From: Phallusia mammillata
Taxonomy: Eukaryota > Chordata > Ascidiacea > Phlebobranchia > Ascidiidae
Assembly: GCA_003260075.1 (NCBI GenBank)
Contig: QLIY01000104.1
Span: forward strand, 108,612-172,611
Direction: 5' to 3'
DNA length: 64,000 nt
Part shown: piece after piece, positions 48,701 through 60,432 of the stretch
Position numbering within the stretch: position 1 is the first letter of the stretch
Layout of the letters: each line of letters begins with the position of its first letter
Notes under the pieces: generated by a model
Told to the model about the DNA's origin: nothing
Databases searched by the model: none
What the model saw: only the letters and a program-made list of their open reading frames with translations
Program-made: the position numbers and the translations under genes

Positions 48701-48998
48701 AAACCTTTGGCAAGGGGAGCAGAAAAACTTAACAAACAGCATACCCAAAGAGAAATTCTAATACTTTAGTTCATGGGATTAATAACACTACAAACTTACT
48801 GGTTTTAGCTTCTTCACTGTACAACCGCTTGTAGTTCTTTCTCTTGCCTCCACCAATGCCATTATTGTTTGTATTGTTTTCTGACATATGTGTTGGCAGA
48901 TGAAGTGGAGATTGAATCAGATTTACATCCGTACGAGTGACATCTATCACCGGGTCGGACATCTTCTTGTCCTTGCGCTTGCGTTTTACTATCATCAT
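45704..48998 (-). CDS. Unidentified gene X, three linked exons (partial)
   Basis: Exons 48800-48998, 47344-47448 and 45704-45794, phases 1, 1 and 2, with GTAAGT/GTAACT/GTAAGC donors and good acceptors. Exon 1 starts MMIVKRKRKDKKMSDPVIDV right after an acceptor, so a 5' untranslated exon probably precedes it; a second Met (MSDPV) could be the start. Later stretches include GGGKRKNYKRLYSEEAK, RSLDSLSDRFSRAGSESYR, SSKDYGAIET and AEYPTSDHLTERRTS. The product is polar, Ser- and charge-rich, with no membrane segment or domain I recognise. It could be the cytosolic N-terminus of a larger protein whose exons lie below 45704, but I found none. The surrounding DNA is unusually AT-rich. Confidence 0.6.
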
Positions 48999-51900
48999 CT
49001 GTGAGTGGTGACATAAAAAAATCTTGAAGGGCAATTAAACACTGTTGCACTAAAAAACAAACTCTATTTTCGATCATCATTTAAGAATGTTGGATAATAA
49101 AAGTTTTATAAAAGATTTTTTATTTTATTTTTTTTAATACAGAAATCATGCAATTAAACACTGTTACACTATCAAAAATTTCATACTATACTTGCCATAA
49201 TGTTTTTAATTAAATATGTTAATATATATTATTCCTCAAAAAAATATTGTAAAAGCTGTTAACATTTTGAATTATTGCGCATAGATACCTTAAATGTCTG
49301 CTGAGCAATGCATTTCTTGAAGCAGTTTATGTCGGAATTTTTGTTTACATTAAAGTGATGACTCACAAGCAGCTGTTACATGTTTTGCAAGATTTTTATT
49401 CCTAAATATAGGACACTAGTCTTTTCCCAAAACAGAGATTTTTTATTCAAACAAATAAGTTCTAATACCTTGCCAGTTATTTTGTTGAGCTCAGCCACAA
49501 AAGATTGGTGAGATCCAATTTTAAACTTCTCATCCACATTTTGACATTTTATCAACTTAAAAAAATTAGGCACCCTTACAACATAACCTAAGATTTTTTC
49601 TGTAAACAAAAAGTTTTAATCGGTCACACAATAACCACAACACTTTTAAACACAAAAAGTGTTAGCAGTTTTAGAATAAATAGTAAAAAACTTGTTATAT
49701 TCAGCAGCATAGGTGATTCATAAAAATGAGCCTTTTAAAAATACTGCATTGCATTTTTGTAGTAAATGATCAACCATAGGTGACATCACACTCCATTCAT
49801 AAAATTGCCTACACAATCTATTTTATTGCTTTGTACAGCTAATAAAATTTTCCTCTCACTTATTCCATCGAATACACATTCTTTTCTAACCAACAGTCAA
49901 AAAACATACTTCTAACACAGCATTGCAATAATTTATTCATGCCAATATTTAAACATTGCAGTTTCCACTTACAGAGCTTGCATAATTTATTCATTACAAC
50001 CATCAAACCTTCAATAAGTAACCTCAACCAGTTCTGTGTATTCTGGACATAAAAGAAAAACCAGGCCCTTCTACCCCTTGCATTGTCACAGCAAATATTG
50101 ATTTATGTCCATTCGCACTATATCTCTGAGAGGAGGTTTACATTAGCAGTTGTGTATTACAATCGCAATCAATCCTCAACAAAATTATGTTTTGCTTTTC
50201 ATTCCTCTCCAGCAAAATTTCAAAACATCAAAGGATTTATATGATTTATATTTTGTCATCCACATGACAAAATTAGCTCTTTTCTTGAAAATGTTTTTAA
50301 AAATTTTAAATTGCTAAATACAAACCAGAATAATAGCACATTCTAATTGGTTTGGTATTACTGTGTTGCCATTAAAGTGTATGTACAAATGCCATATTAA
50401 CCTGCAAAAAGGGGTAGTTAGCCAAATCTAAAATAGTATAAGTTTAACACAACCATCACAAAAACAAACTCAAAAAAAGTATTATTTATTTGCACAATAT
50501 TAGCACATCAAACATATTTAGCATGAAGTTATGCTTCCAATGGTTACACTATTTGCTACGCTAAATGCATTATGCTATTTTAAGAAATGTTCTTTATGGC
50601 AACAAAACGTTTTGTATCTTAAACCATAATAAAACAGAAATTGCTCCATGTGTTTGAATAAAAAGGGTAAAGTCAAACAAGTAACCTGATATGATTGCAT
50701 TTGCACTTTGTGTTCAGTAACACACACTTTTTAAATCGACACGCAACAAAGCAAAGTAAAAAGTCTTTCAAGCAGAAATCTTCCAAGAGACAATGCATCA
50801 GTGAAATCAACAGACATAATAACTGCTACCCACACATTCAAGATCTTCACAGTAATTACACCCACACACACACACCCACACAATATTTGCAGCTCATGTA
50901 GATGTATACAAAGCAGCCAGCTTAAATATTACACAGCCAAGCAACACAAAAACTCTCTCTACAACGAAAATCACAGCACAACAATATAAAGCCGCTGTTA
51001 TGGTTGAGCTGGCACGTCAGGCCCCCCTAAACCTCATTATTTTTTCGCTCAAAGCCTCAAACTTTGAAGAAATCCCTCAAAATTTTCTCCTGCCGTCAAA
51101 CTTGTGTTTACTATCTCACGCTTCACTTCACATTTACGCACCAGCGCACAAATCATCTGTCACCGGGAAGTTGTTTCGATCGATGTGAGGATAAACTTAT
51201 TGATTTTCGATTTTTCCATGTAACAACACTTTTACACGCTTTTCCTTTTAAGCACTAAGCTGATTGATGTATCTCGCGGGTTGTTTGTGTTACAAAAGAC
51301 AATATACCCCAATTAAAAAAGAAGAAACATTAACATTTTAGTTTTTGTTTCTCTTTAGAATAAAAGTTAGTAAGAACCTACCGTATATAATAGAAACTTA
51401 AACAATACCGCTTTTTCGAATGTTTGGGTTTTTAGACCAATGTTTAAACAAAAAGTAGAGGTATTGTGCCGTTTTTTGCACACGTTTATATTTCAGTCGT
51501 CAAATGCAGTCACTGCTATGCTAATACAAAAAAAAATATAGGATCTTTACTAAAGAAACGAGTTTACATTCGTGAAACCTTTGACCAACAAACAATAATA
51601 ACAGTAGCACCAATCCAAAAAACAAGTTTTCAAATAATTTTGTATTTCTAATCCCAGCTGAAATGGGTCCAAACTATTTTTTTCGCGATAACTTGGCAGA
51701 GTAGACTTACAAATGCGCGTTTGCTTCACAACTCTCCTGTAGGACTCCGCACTGTGCGATAAAAATCAATGCAGTCCTCCGAAGGGACAACCAGCAATCA
51801 ACAGAAAAAATTCGTGATTAAAAATTAATGTAAAAACACGATTAAAGTATGATTGGGGTCGCGCCATTTGCAGTTATTATTACTGGGAGGTTGGGAGTGA

Positions 51901-54900
51901 TTGCAACCTCCCACCATTGAAGTTTGGACTAATGAAAAAGTTGAAAGTTATTACGGTAGTTCTTCAAATATATGCTGACCAACATACATGTGACGCAGAT
52001 TACGTTAAATCAAAAAGGTAATTGCAAAAAAGTTTGAAATATAAAGGTGTGAAACTTGGGCCGTTATCGCACTTTTCCATCGACACCCAAAAATAGTAAG
52101 CAGGCAAATAAAAGTGTCAGCACGTTCCCATTGAAAACGGCCAAGCAGCTGCCAAAACTTTATTAGATTGTGGGTGAATGTATGACCTTTCTCAACAAGA
52201 GCAGTCGGCCTAAAACAACTTATTGTACATTTTGCATCAAGCTCAGATTCAGGCAAAACAAAATCATATTAAACCCGTTGCAACTTTCAAGGGTGCTAAA
52301 AATGTTTTCTGGGTAGTTTTAAATCCTTTCTAACATGTCTAATTCAAAGTCTCAAAATCTGGTATGCTGTTAAGAAGATTGTTAGGTTCTTTTTAAAGAC
52401 ATGAAACAAATAACAATGCAATCCTTTTCTAGCAACAAACATTGTCAACAATGCTTACAATACCAAAGATCAGGAATGCGCACGAACACATGCACACACA
52501 CGTTCGTATTACCTGCATTGCCCACATAATGTCATGCTTTCCTCAGACACTTATCAAAATAACCACAGCTCGGCCTCTCACTGCTGAGAGCGGATATAAG
52601 GCCTGGAGACTTCCCTTTGCTGAAAGGTTTGAATGTCAAACGTTGCCACCTTTTCGCACTGAGGAATAGTCCCGGGAAAACCGGTGCCAGCACAGAAGCC
52701 GACTTGACATAACTTACACTTTATAAATGGCCGAATTTTTCATCTTTCCTAATGTGCAGTATTGCACAGCTAACTGTTGTAACTTAACCTGCTATTAACA
52801 GTTGTGTGAAGCTGCAGCGCGTTTGACCTTGCTCTAGCAATTGTGACCTTCACTTTTTTGCGCCAATAACGCATTAATTTCCGGTGTCGCTGTTTATTTT
52901 CTGTTTTAAACCTTCGCAGTACGCTACATTTTTCAAGAAGTTTTATTTTGAAATCCATCAAAATCTACACGAAAAAAATGGAGGGAAAATGGAAAGCAGC
53001 AACGTCACAATCGACTTCCATGACGTCACAGACCGAACAGTAATCAGTACTACGCGCGAAAAGTCGAATCGCAATGATGACGACACAAACGGAAGAACGC
53101 GAAGACAAAGAGATAAACGAAGTCGAACCCGGAAAAATAAACAAAGGACCGACGAACGAACGAAGTAGAAAAACACAAAACTTCAAGCAAATCATAGATT
53201 GCTCCCATATAAGGAATGTGAGGCAGGGAAGGTCCCTGATACGAAACTCTGCCCATAATTTATCACAAAAATATTTTTTCTTGAGCATAAATAAAGTTTG
53301 CCACCGTTCCAGTGACATTGTATCGAGCAGTTATTATAACACAGTAGCAAAATACGACCACGACCGTTTTGAGCAAAGTTTACTATCTTTACGATAATTT
53401 CAAAATTCCGAATTGTTTGAAAAAATCCAGAAAGTCGATAAACAAAGTTTTCACACGAAAATTTTCTGGGCTACAAACGCACACAAATATCACAAATACA
53501 AAACTGCAAAAATTGAGTTTTGTATTTTTATGAAATGAAACTGTCATCAATGCATTGTTACGGTGAACATGCATAGAATATCGCTTTGTTTCTACATTGC
53601 TACGAAACAATTGGACTATTGTGACGAATTTGGCTAAACTTCACTAATCAGGTTTTTGGACCAAAAAATAGAAAAATAAATCCACGAACAGGTGGCGCCC
53701 CCTGGTGTACGTTGCAAACAACAAAATCGTCGCTGGGTGGCACCAGAGAATCATCGGAGGCTCAATAATTCGCCTGCAAGTAAAAACTAAATATAACTTC
53801 ATTTTAATAATTTATTTTCAAAAAGTCCGTTGTTTGCCAAATTGTGAAATCTTCTTTATTAATTCAAACATTTTTTTGCAAAATTGTATTTTTCAAAAAA
53901 CCTAGCAATAAGTCGTCATAGTGTTTGGAACGTTGTGAAAATCACACCTTTCAAACAACATTTTTAGGTTCGCATTTAACTATGAATAAAAAAATGTTAA
54001 AACTCCTCTTACTTTCCGTTTTCTGCATCTTGGAAGCGGTTTTCCGAAGAAAAGTTTCCCACCGTTGTTTTCCTGCTCGACTTTACTCCACCTGAAGACG
54101 CACAATTTTCCGTTTATTTACATTTTTATCTTTGCACTCGACACAAGAGCCCTGAGGCGGAATTAAGCTTACGTAAAAAGTGGGTCAGCGAGAAACCACG
54201 AGCTGCCGTCGAAATTTCGTCGTTTGCAAGTCACCTGCAAATATTAAAGACAATATGTTTGGAGCATATAGGTAGGGGTCTGTGGGTGAACCGCTGGGTC
54301 GTTTGGGGTCAAACTTCAGTAGAATCAAATTTGAGATAATAACATGCATCTGTCCAAATTTAAATAAATTTGAAGCAATCTTTCTTGACCAAACGAGCGT
54401 TACAAACCAGCGTTAGACAGAAAAAAGAAAAAGAAATAAGGACAAAAACAATATGTGAACCATAATTATGTGTGGAATTTAAAGGTAAAGGCGTTTTTCC
54501 AGCGCAAAATTTGCTGCAGTGGGTGAAACCCATTAAACCACATCCGTTTTTTTTTAAATTTATTAAACCAAATTCAATATTTTAAACCAACTGAGTGACC
54601 GGTAAATGTTGTCACAGTTAAAACTTCCGCTTTAGACGATGGTACAATATTTTTATTTTGTGATTAAAGACAAACAATAACAAACATAAAAATGTTAAAC
54701 GATAAACCGACAAAATTGACATTTCAAATTAAAATGCCGCTGCCGACTTTTATAAGTTGTGGTAAAACTGATCGTTTTCGCTTAGCTAATAGCTGAATTT
54801 TGCTGCAAGAATTTGAACATGATCGCGTAGCTCGACGATCGGTTTATGACGTAACAGAGCCGTAGTAGCGATAACACTAGGGGTTAAAGGTCAGGAGCTC

Positions 54901-55261
54901 GTTCCTGCCACGAGGCCGATCAAAAATATTCCGGGTTTTGCAGCAAAGATTTCGAGTAACATTTTTTCGTGCGAAGTTTGCCTAAGTTAAGAAGGTGGCG
55001 ACTTTATGTAACAATATCTCCGTTGGTTAAAAACATGTTTTCAGATGAACTTTTATAAGTCCAGCTTTGTCTTTTTAGTGTTAGAACCAAATGAAATCTT
55101 TTTACGTGGCAGAATAAAAACAATAAAAGTTATTGAAGGAAAAAAAGACCAACAACGAAAACATGGCAAACCGCCCTTTACCTTAAATGCAACTTTAACG
55201 AAGATTTGATACCTAACATGCATTTTTATTAACAACTACAAAAGGAAAGATTAAAACATAC
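48999..55261. other. Stretch between gene X exon 1 and the AEBP2 HDFID exon
   Basis: No certain gene. A possible minus-strand exon at about 54013-54095 (WSKVEQENNGGKLFFGKPLP, donor GTAAGA) has an entry phase that does not join the HDFID exon. 52884-53168 is an open plus-strand frame rich in Arg/Asp/Thr without splice support. 48999-51300 is strongly AT-rich. Confidence 0.45.
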
Positions 55262-55359
55262 CTGTGACGTAGTATCTGATGACGTCACTTTCTCGCGCTG
55301 TACTAGTGACGTCAGAAGCGTATCGACAGTTCTTTGGTCAATGAAGTCGTGGACGTTGG
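55262..55359 (-). CDS. AEBP2: AEBP2 HDFID exon (start of C-terminal domain)
   Basis: NVHDFIDQRTVDTLLTSLVQ, phase 1 in, 0 out (GTATGT). The next exon should encode the conserved FHSTVIAKRK...HW segment; I could not find it between 49000 and 55260. Confidence 0.8.
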
Positions 55360-58300
55360 CTGGAAGTTAAAAGTTACAACGTTAGGGTGATTATTGCGTT
55401 AAATTTGCCAAATAAATTTCGATAATTTGCCGCAAACACTGTGAAAGGTTGTTACGGTGAAATAAGAAAGCAAATGTTTCTAAACAATCCTGTGAAAGTG
55501 AAGGTTATTCCGGTTAATACTGAAGCACCAGTGTAAAGTGTTCGCGTCCGGTGTATCTCATTACAGCTTAGTGTACTTTGTGTTTATTGTTGAAGCCGGT
55601 ATTAAACTCATCTTGCCTACAAAAATGTGCCAGCATCTCAGCGGCCGGGTTTAAACACTTAACAACAACTTATAATGGGCTGCCTATCCACAAAAAACTA
55701 ACAAACCCTATTTCGTGTCACACGCATACATGTTTGTATAATACCAAGAAACAACTCGCTTTAATGTGGTGAAGATAAAGCGGTTTGTTCCGCATAAAAG
55801 CCATTGTTGTGCTAACAATCAAAATCAATTAAAAATGTTCTAAAAATGTTTGTTCTAAACTGACAAGAAGCAATGTTCCAAAACTAATTTGTGTTCTAGT
55901 ATCATAGTGGCATCGAAAAGAGGATTGATACGTCACAATAGCGCTGCCTCGTTGTAACAATGGATATCGCGGCTTGCTCGTGAAATGAGTAACAACGCAT
56001 GAAGAAAAGTAGCTCGATGCGGACGATACGTTGCGCGGTTGGCAACGCAGGCCAGACACTATTTCTGACGTCACAAAGAACACACGCGCGCACGTTTATT
56101 ACATCATAAGACTTGAAAGGAAATTTAAAAATAAACAGTGATCTAAATAGCGAGCGCTATAAAAATATCGTGACTTCACTATTTCGGCTGCGTTTGGTGG
56201 AAGTAGCCGAGATTCGATTATTTTAGTAGAAGCTTTCCAACGTTGAACTCGTATTAAAGAACCACGTGTAAAATTTCCCCTATCTCTCAGTCATAACACG
56301 ATAAAGTGCGTATGGTTGGATCATAAAGAGAGCTCTTTTTACGTTTAAATTTTGGTAACATATATAGTTGAATTTGAAACAGTTCAATTTAACTTTATTT
56401 TTTTAAAGTAGTTCAGACGTTTCGGATTATTATCATTGGTAAGATTCATGTAATTTAAGCCTTGTTTCACAACAAGATATAGTACGTATGGTTGGATCAA
56501 AAACAAGTAAAAAAAGTTTAAATTTTGATAACATACGAAAAACAGAACTTCCAGCTAGAACCTTTCTCATTAAATTAAGAACAAAGAAAAGTAAACTGAC
56601 AAGTTCGCTCACCTAAAGCCTTTCTTTTGTCCTTAATTCTTCTGCGCTTTACAAGGTATCGCCGTTCATTGTGGGATGAAAGTTTCGCTTTGGGAAGGTT
56701 GCAATCAGTGAAGTGTGACGGCACGTGACGAGCGAGTCCTTGTTGAGAACTGAAACTCGCGTCACAACCCTCAAGCCAACACTGAAAATGATAAAAATAC
56801 CAACTTATATTCACCGCAAAAACTTGGATCGTTTACAACACAAATCTCCTCACTGCTTGTGTACATTATAATTCAAGCTGCTGTGAAACTTTGTAATAAT
56901 AATGACAACAGTAATTGTTGAAACGTCTGTTGAAAGCCAACACCAAAAACATTAAATAAAATTTCAACTTGGTTTCACCCAAAAAACTTTACAGCACAGG
57001 TCTCTTTAATGCCTGGCAGCCTGTGTAAATTATAATTCAAGCTGATTTGACACTTTGTAATGATGATGGCTATGGGGATTGTTGAAATGTCTGCATGATG
57101 TATTCTATACACACATGTAGTTATGTTTTTGATTAAATTACTATTTAAGTCTTTGTACAGGGTTCATATTTCAACCTGATGTGACACTTTAAAATAATGA
57201 TGACAACAGCTATTCTTAAAGGTTGCAATAAAATCTATCCATTTCTCAAACCTTTTCAGCACTTCTTTTATGGATTAAGCCAGTTGCCATGATCATTGCA
57301 AAATGTCAAAGCACGTTAAATTGTGGTTTATACAAGCACTGAGAAATTTGAGGTGTAAAATGTGTAAATGTCCATGAGGCCAATTTGTTTGACTACAAGC
57401 AATAACATTTGTGTAGGATTTTATTGGTTGGTACACATGATGTGTGCTTCAGGTTTTGTGGTCAATTTACATTTTGTCAACATCTAAACCCGACAGAATG
57501 CATTTGCAGGGAAATACACAAAGGACTGGAATTTCATGAATTTAACAAGGTCATTGTTAGGTCATATGTCACTTTTACTCATTGTCAACCAGGGTTACCA
57601 TGGCAACAATGGAGACATAGTGAAACAGGCTTAAAAACGGTTGTTGCATTAATAGGTATTTCAGTTGCAAATGCATAAACCGCCAGTAAAAACATTATTT
57701 TCATTTCACTTCATCCAAAAACTTTAATCCTATTTTTTTTAAAGAACAGCTTTGTGTTTAAGCTGCACGGATAATACCAGAACCTTACAAGAGAGAGGTC
57801 GAGACCTTTCAGAAATGCAAATCCAATAAATGTTGTTAGTTACCTGAAACCTCTTGACTCCGGTGTGAAAGCGAATATGCTGCTGCAGACACGACAAGTT
57901 TCTCGTCGGCTTCTGGTAGACTTTGCATTCCGACCACATGCAGCAAAACCTGGAAACCAATCACGAAAAGGATTACATGACTCCTACAACACTTACAGCA
58001 CACTTAAACACTGGATGGTTGGAAGTTAAATGACAAGTTGCTTTTGTGCCATTTCAAACCACAAAAGTTGGGGGGGGGGGCCACGAAAAGGATTACATGA
58101 CTCCTACAACACTTACAGCATACTTAAACACTGGATGGTTAAAAGTTAAATGACAAGTTGCTTTTGTGCCATTTCAAACCACAAAAGTTGAACATTACAA
58201 CTATTTTTTGTTTGTTTTTTTAACTGCAAAACTAAGTTGGTTTACTATTTACATTTATGAGCAAATTAATGTCAAAACACAAGACACCTATACAGATAAC

Positions 58301-60432
58301 AAATTGTGCGCTTACAACTGTAATCATTCTACAAGGAATCATTTTGAAATCGGAAAGTTTAATTTACCATAACATTGTTCAGGTTTGATATTTTACATGA
58401 ATTTTACCTGGTAACTGTTGAATTAACATGTTCTGTGGTCAAATGTAAATGTAGATCACGATTTGTTGGAAATTGTTGTAGACATCCCTCCCATAGACAA
58501 ATGTTCTTTTGCACTGCTTAAAACATTTTGAAAATTGTTTAAACAGACATGTACGGACATATGTTATTGTTTTCAGAATTTATGTATTGTACAAAACAAG
58601 CTGTAACAGAAAAAAAAACACTAAACCTGAAAATAAATGCAAGCAGATTTAAATTGTCCAATCTATTATCTTTTACATCATATATTTCCAGTACAAACGG
58701 AAACATTTAGAAAAATTTTTGTGTTTTACCTTTTTTAGTAGGAGTTGGCTCAGCTTTTGGTGGTGGGATCAAACATAATCTGTCCTCACTTATATCCGAA
58801 TTCACAGACGGTGTTCGAGATATGGATTCTTTTAACAATTCATCAAAACTATCGGACTTTGACGAGTTTTCATCAAAATCAACAAGTGAACTTCCACTGG
58901 GTGTCGTGGATTCGAAACCAGAGTCAGGACTGTCAGCGATCATTTCTTCGTCGCTTGTATTATCGTGTTTTGGCATCACAAGGGGAGCAAGTTGTGAGCA
59001 GTGGTAGTTCCTTTGGTCGGTTGGCTCGACGTCGGAATTTTTGCATAGCGCAGGTCTCACAGATTGCTGGTACGGGTTTAGGCACATGCGACCAGGTACC
59101 ACCGCTGTTGCCGTGGTGACCACTGGAGGAGAGGTTGCCGTGGTGACAAGAGAGGTATTCTGACCGATGGGGGCATAGTTTGTGGTGTCGGATGAGGTAG
59201 AGGTGTTGGTTGTGAACACCGGAAGTTCCAGCTCTTGTCTGAAAAATGTTTTTATACCTAATTTTTGCAAAACTTTTTCTTTTTTCATGAATGAAATGAC
59301 TTTACTGCTTTAAAGAGAAAGCTTGAACTTAAAGACTTCATTGCAAATTGTTTGTTATGTTACATATATCTCACTACTGAATCTGCTCTGCAGTGGGATT
59401 TCAACCTGCAACTCAGTTATTCAATATTATTTTCTTTCCAATTTTAAATACAATTTGCTCATACCTGTCCTTTATGTATCCCTTCTCTGTACTGTGTAAC
59501 CTCTTTCTTTGGAACCTGCAGATAAATTGATCATTAAATTTTAACCCAACATTTTGTGGAACATAGTTGACTAATGATTAGACAATTAACCCAACAAAAC
59601 ACTACAGGCATTTTAGTAGCACTACAGAGCAATACTATTATCGATTTCCAGTAAATTAAACTTTCCATATTCTACTAAACACTTAGCAACACAACCCACC
59701 GTTTCCGTGGCAACGTTACACGGTCAATCTCTCTGCATCTCGCCTTTCTTGACAAAATCTCAGACATTTTAATCTCATGCAACTCAAAAATCACAGTCCG
59801 CAAAAAATCTTGATCTGAAAAACACACGAAACGGGGTGAACATAATTTCGTGGTCAAACCGATTGAGATTAACGTATTTTTTTATCTCTAACCTACACTC
59901 GGCGCCGTCGCAAAACAGTGTGAATTTACTGCAAAAAATACTTGCAAGTTTGTATCTTGCACTTCCATGATAAAAAACATGAAAAGATCGGAACAACCAT
60001 AGTTGGAACAAATTATAGGTTTGAAAATCTTATTTAAAACCTGCTGATGTATTAGGAGAAAAGAAACCGACGTTTTAATTTGCGTTAATGTGTTCGCGCT
60101 AAACTAGGAGGAGTGATTAGCCTCTGTGACATCACAATTACCGACTATGATGCGCACGCAACTGTGCGGTCATAAAGAGAGCGGGGCCGTAACGACTTTG
60201 CTATTATTAATCGCAAAATCAAGAACTTTTTGACGTTTTACTACGTCACTCGTGTCGTAGTTGGAAATTTGTTTTTGGAATCAAACACACAATTTGTTTT
60301 TGTTTTTCACTTCCGACTTCGTTTAAGGAGTAATGTTTTATTTAATGAAGAAAATCACAACAACAGCAAACTCACCTTGAAATCTGTGCTCGAAGCCAAG
60401 CTTTAATATCGCATCGCGCCCGGCAGCACAAA
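55262..60432 (-). CDS. AEBP2: AEBP2 homologue, PRC2 accessory zinc-finger protein (both ends missing)
   Basis: AEBP2 binds Polycomb repressive complex 2 and DNA in the nucleus. Exons: 60376-60432, 59700-59814, 59465-59515, 58730-59238, 58408-58513, 57844-57949, 56613-56781, 55262-55359; phases agree throughout. Three C2H2 fingers lie on separate exons: C-x4-C-x12-H-x4-H (ICLWEGCLQQF), C-x4-C-x15-H-x3-H (CCMWSECKVYQKPT, the long second finger typical of AEBP2) and C-x4-C-x12-H-x3-H (CWLEGCDASFSSQQGLARHV). A basic KRRRIKDKRKAL follows, then VHDFIDQRTVDTLL, matching the vertebrate PHDFFDAQTLDAI. Upstream is a Thr/Ser-rich and acidic region (DNTSDEEMIADSPDSGFEST). The start exon was not found: the first exon listed is entered in phase 1, and translation may begin there or at the Met in MSEILSRK. 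The conserved C-terminal end after HDFID was not found either. Confidence 0.88.
56613..56781 (-). CDS. AEBP2: AEBP2 zinc finger 3 and basic region exon
   Basis: CWLEGCDASFSSQQGLARHV then PSHF, matching [20 protein letters not shown]. Followed by LVKRRRIKDKRKAL, the basic segment (KRRKLKNKRRRS) that in AEBP2 contacts DNA. Confidence 0.95.
57844..57949 (-). CDS. AEBP2: AEBP2 zinc finger 2 exon
   Basis: FCCMWSECKVYQKPTRNLSC then LQQHIRFHTG; fifteen residues between second Cys and first His, as in human AEBP2 ([21 protein letters not shown]). Confidence 0.93.
58408..58513 (-). CDS. AEBP2: AEBP2 zinc finger 1 exon
   Basis: Phase 1 in, 2 out. VQKNICLWEGCLQQFPTNRD then LHLHLTTEH gives C-x4-C-x12-H-x4-H. 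It sits between the acidic exon and finger 2, as in vertebrates (CCWDQCQACF). Confidence 0.9.
58730..59238 (-). CDS. AEBP2: AEBP2 Ser/Thr-rich acidic exon
   Basis: 170 residues, Thr-rich then acidic: TSTSSDTTNYAPIGQN, ADSPDSGFESTTPSGSS, NSSKSDSFDELLKES. Low complexity, as expected for the region before finger 1. Phase 2 in, 1 out. Confidence 0.85.
59465..59814 (-). CDS. AEBP2: AEBP2 upstream exons (basic N-terminal region)
   Basis: Two exons, 59700-59814 and 59465-59515. They encode QDFLRTVIFELHEIKMSEIL, SRKARCREIDRVTLPRKR and FQRKRLHSTEKGYIKD. Splice phases (1 in, 2, 2) link them to the exons on both sides. The sequence does not resemble the vertebrate AEBP2 N-terminus; it could be a lineage-specific extension. 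Confidence 0.65.

Noticed and set aside
52965-53318. Minus-strand open frame of 117 codons
   Set aside because: Hydrophobic, Phe/Ser-rich translation opposite a purine-rich stretch; no splice sites and no family resemblance.
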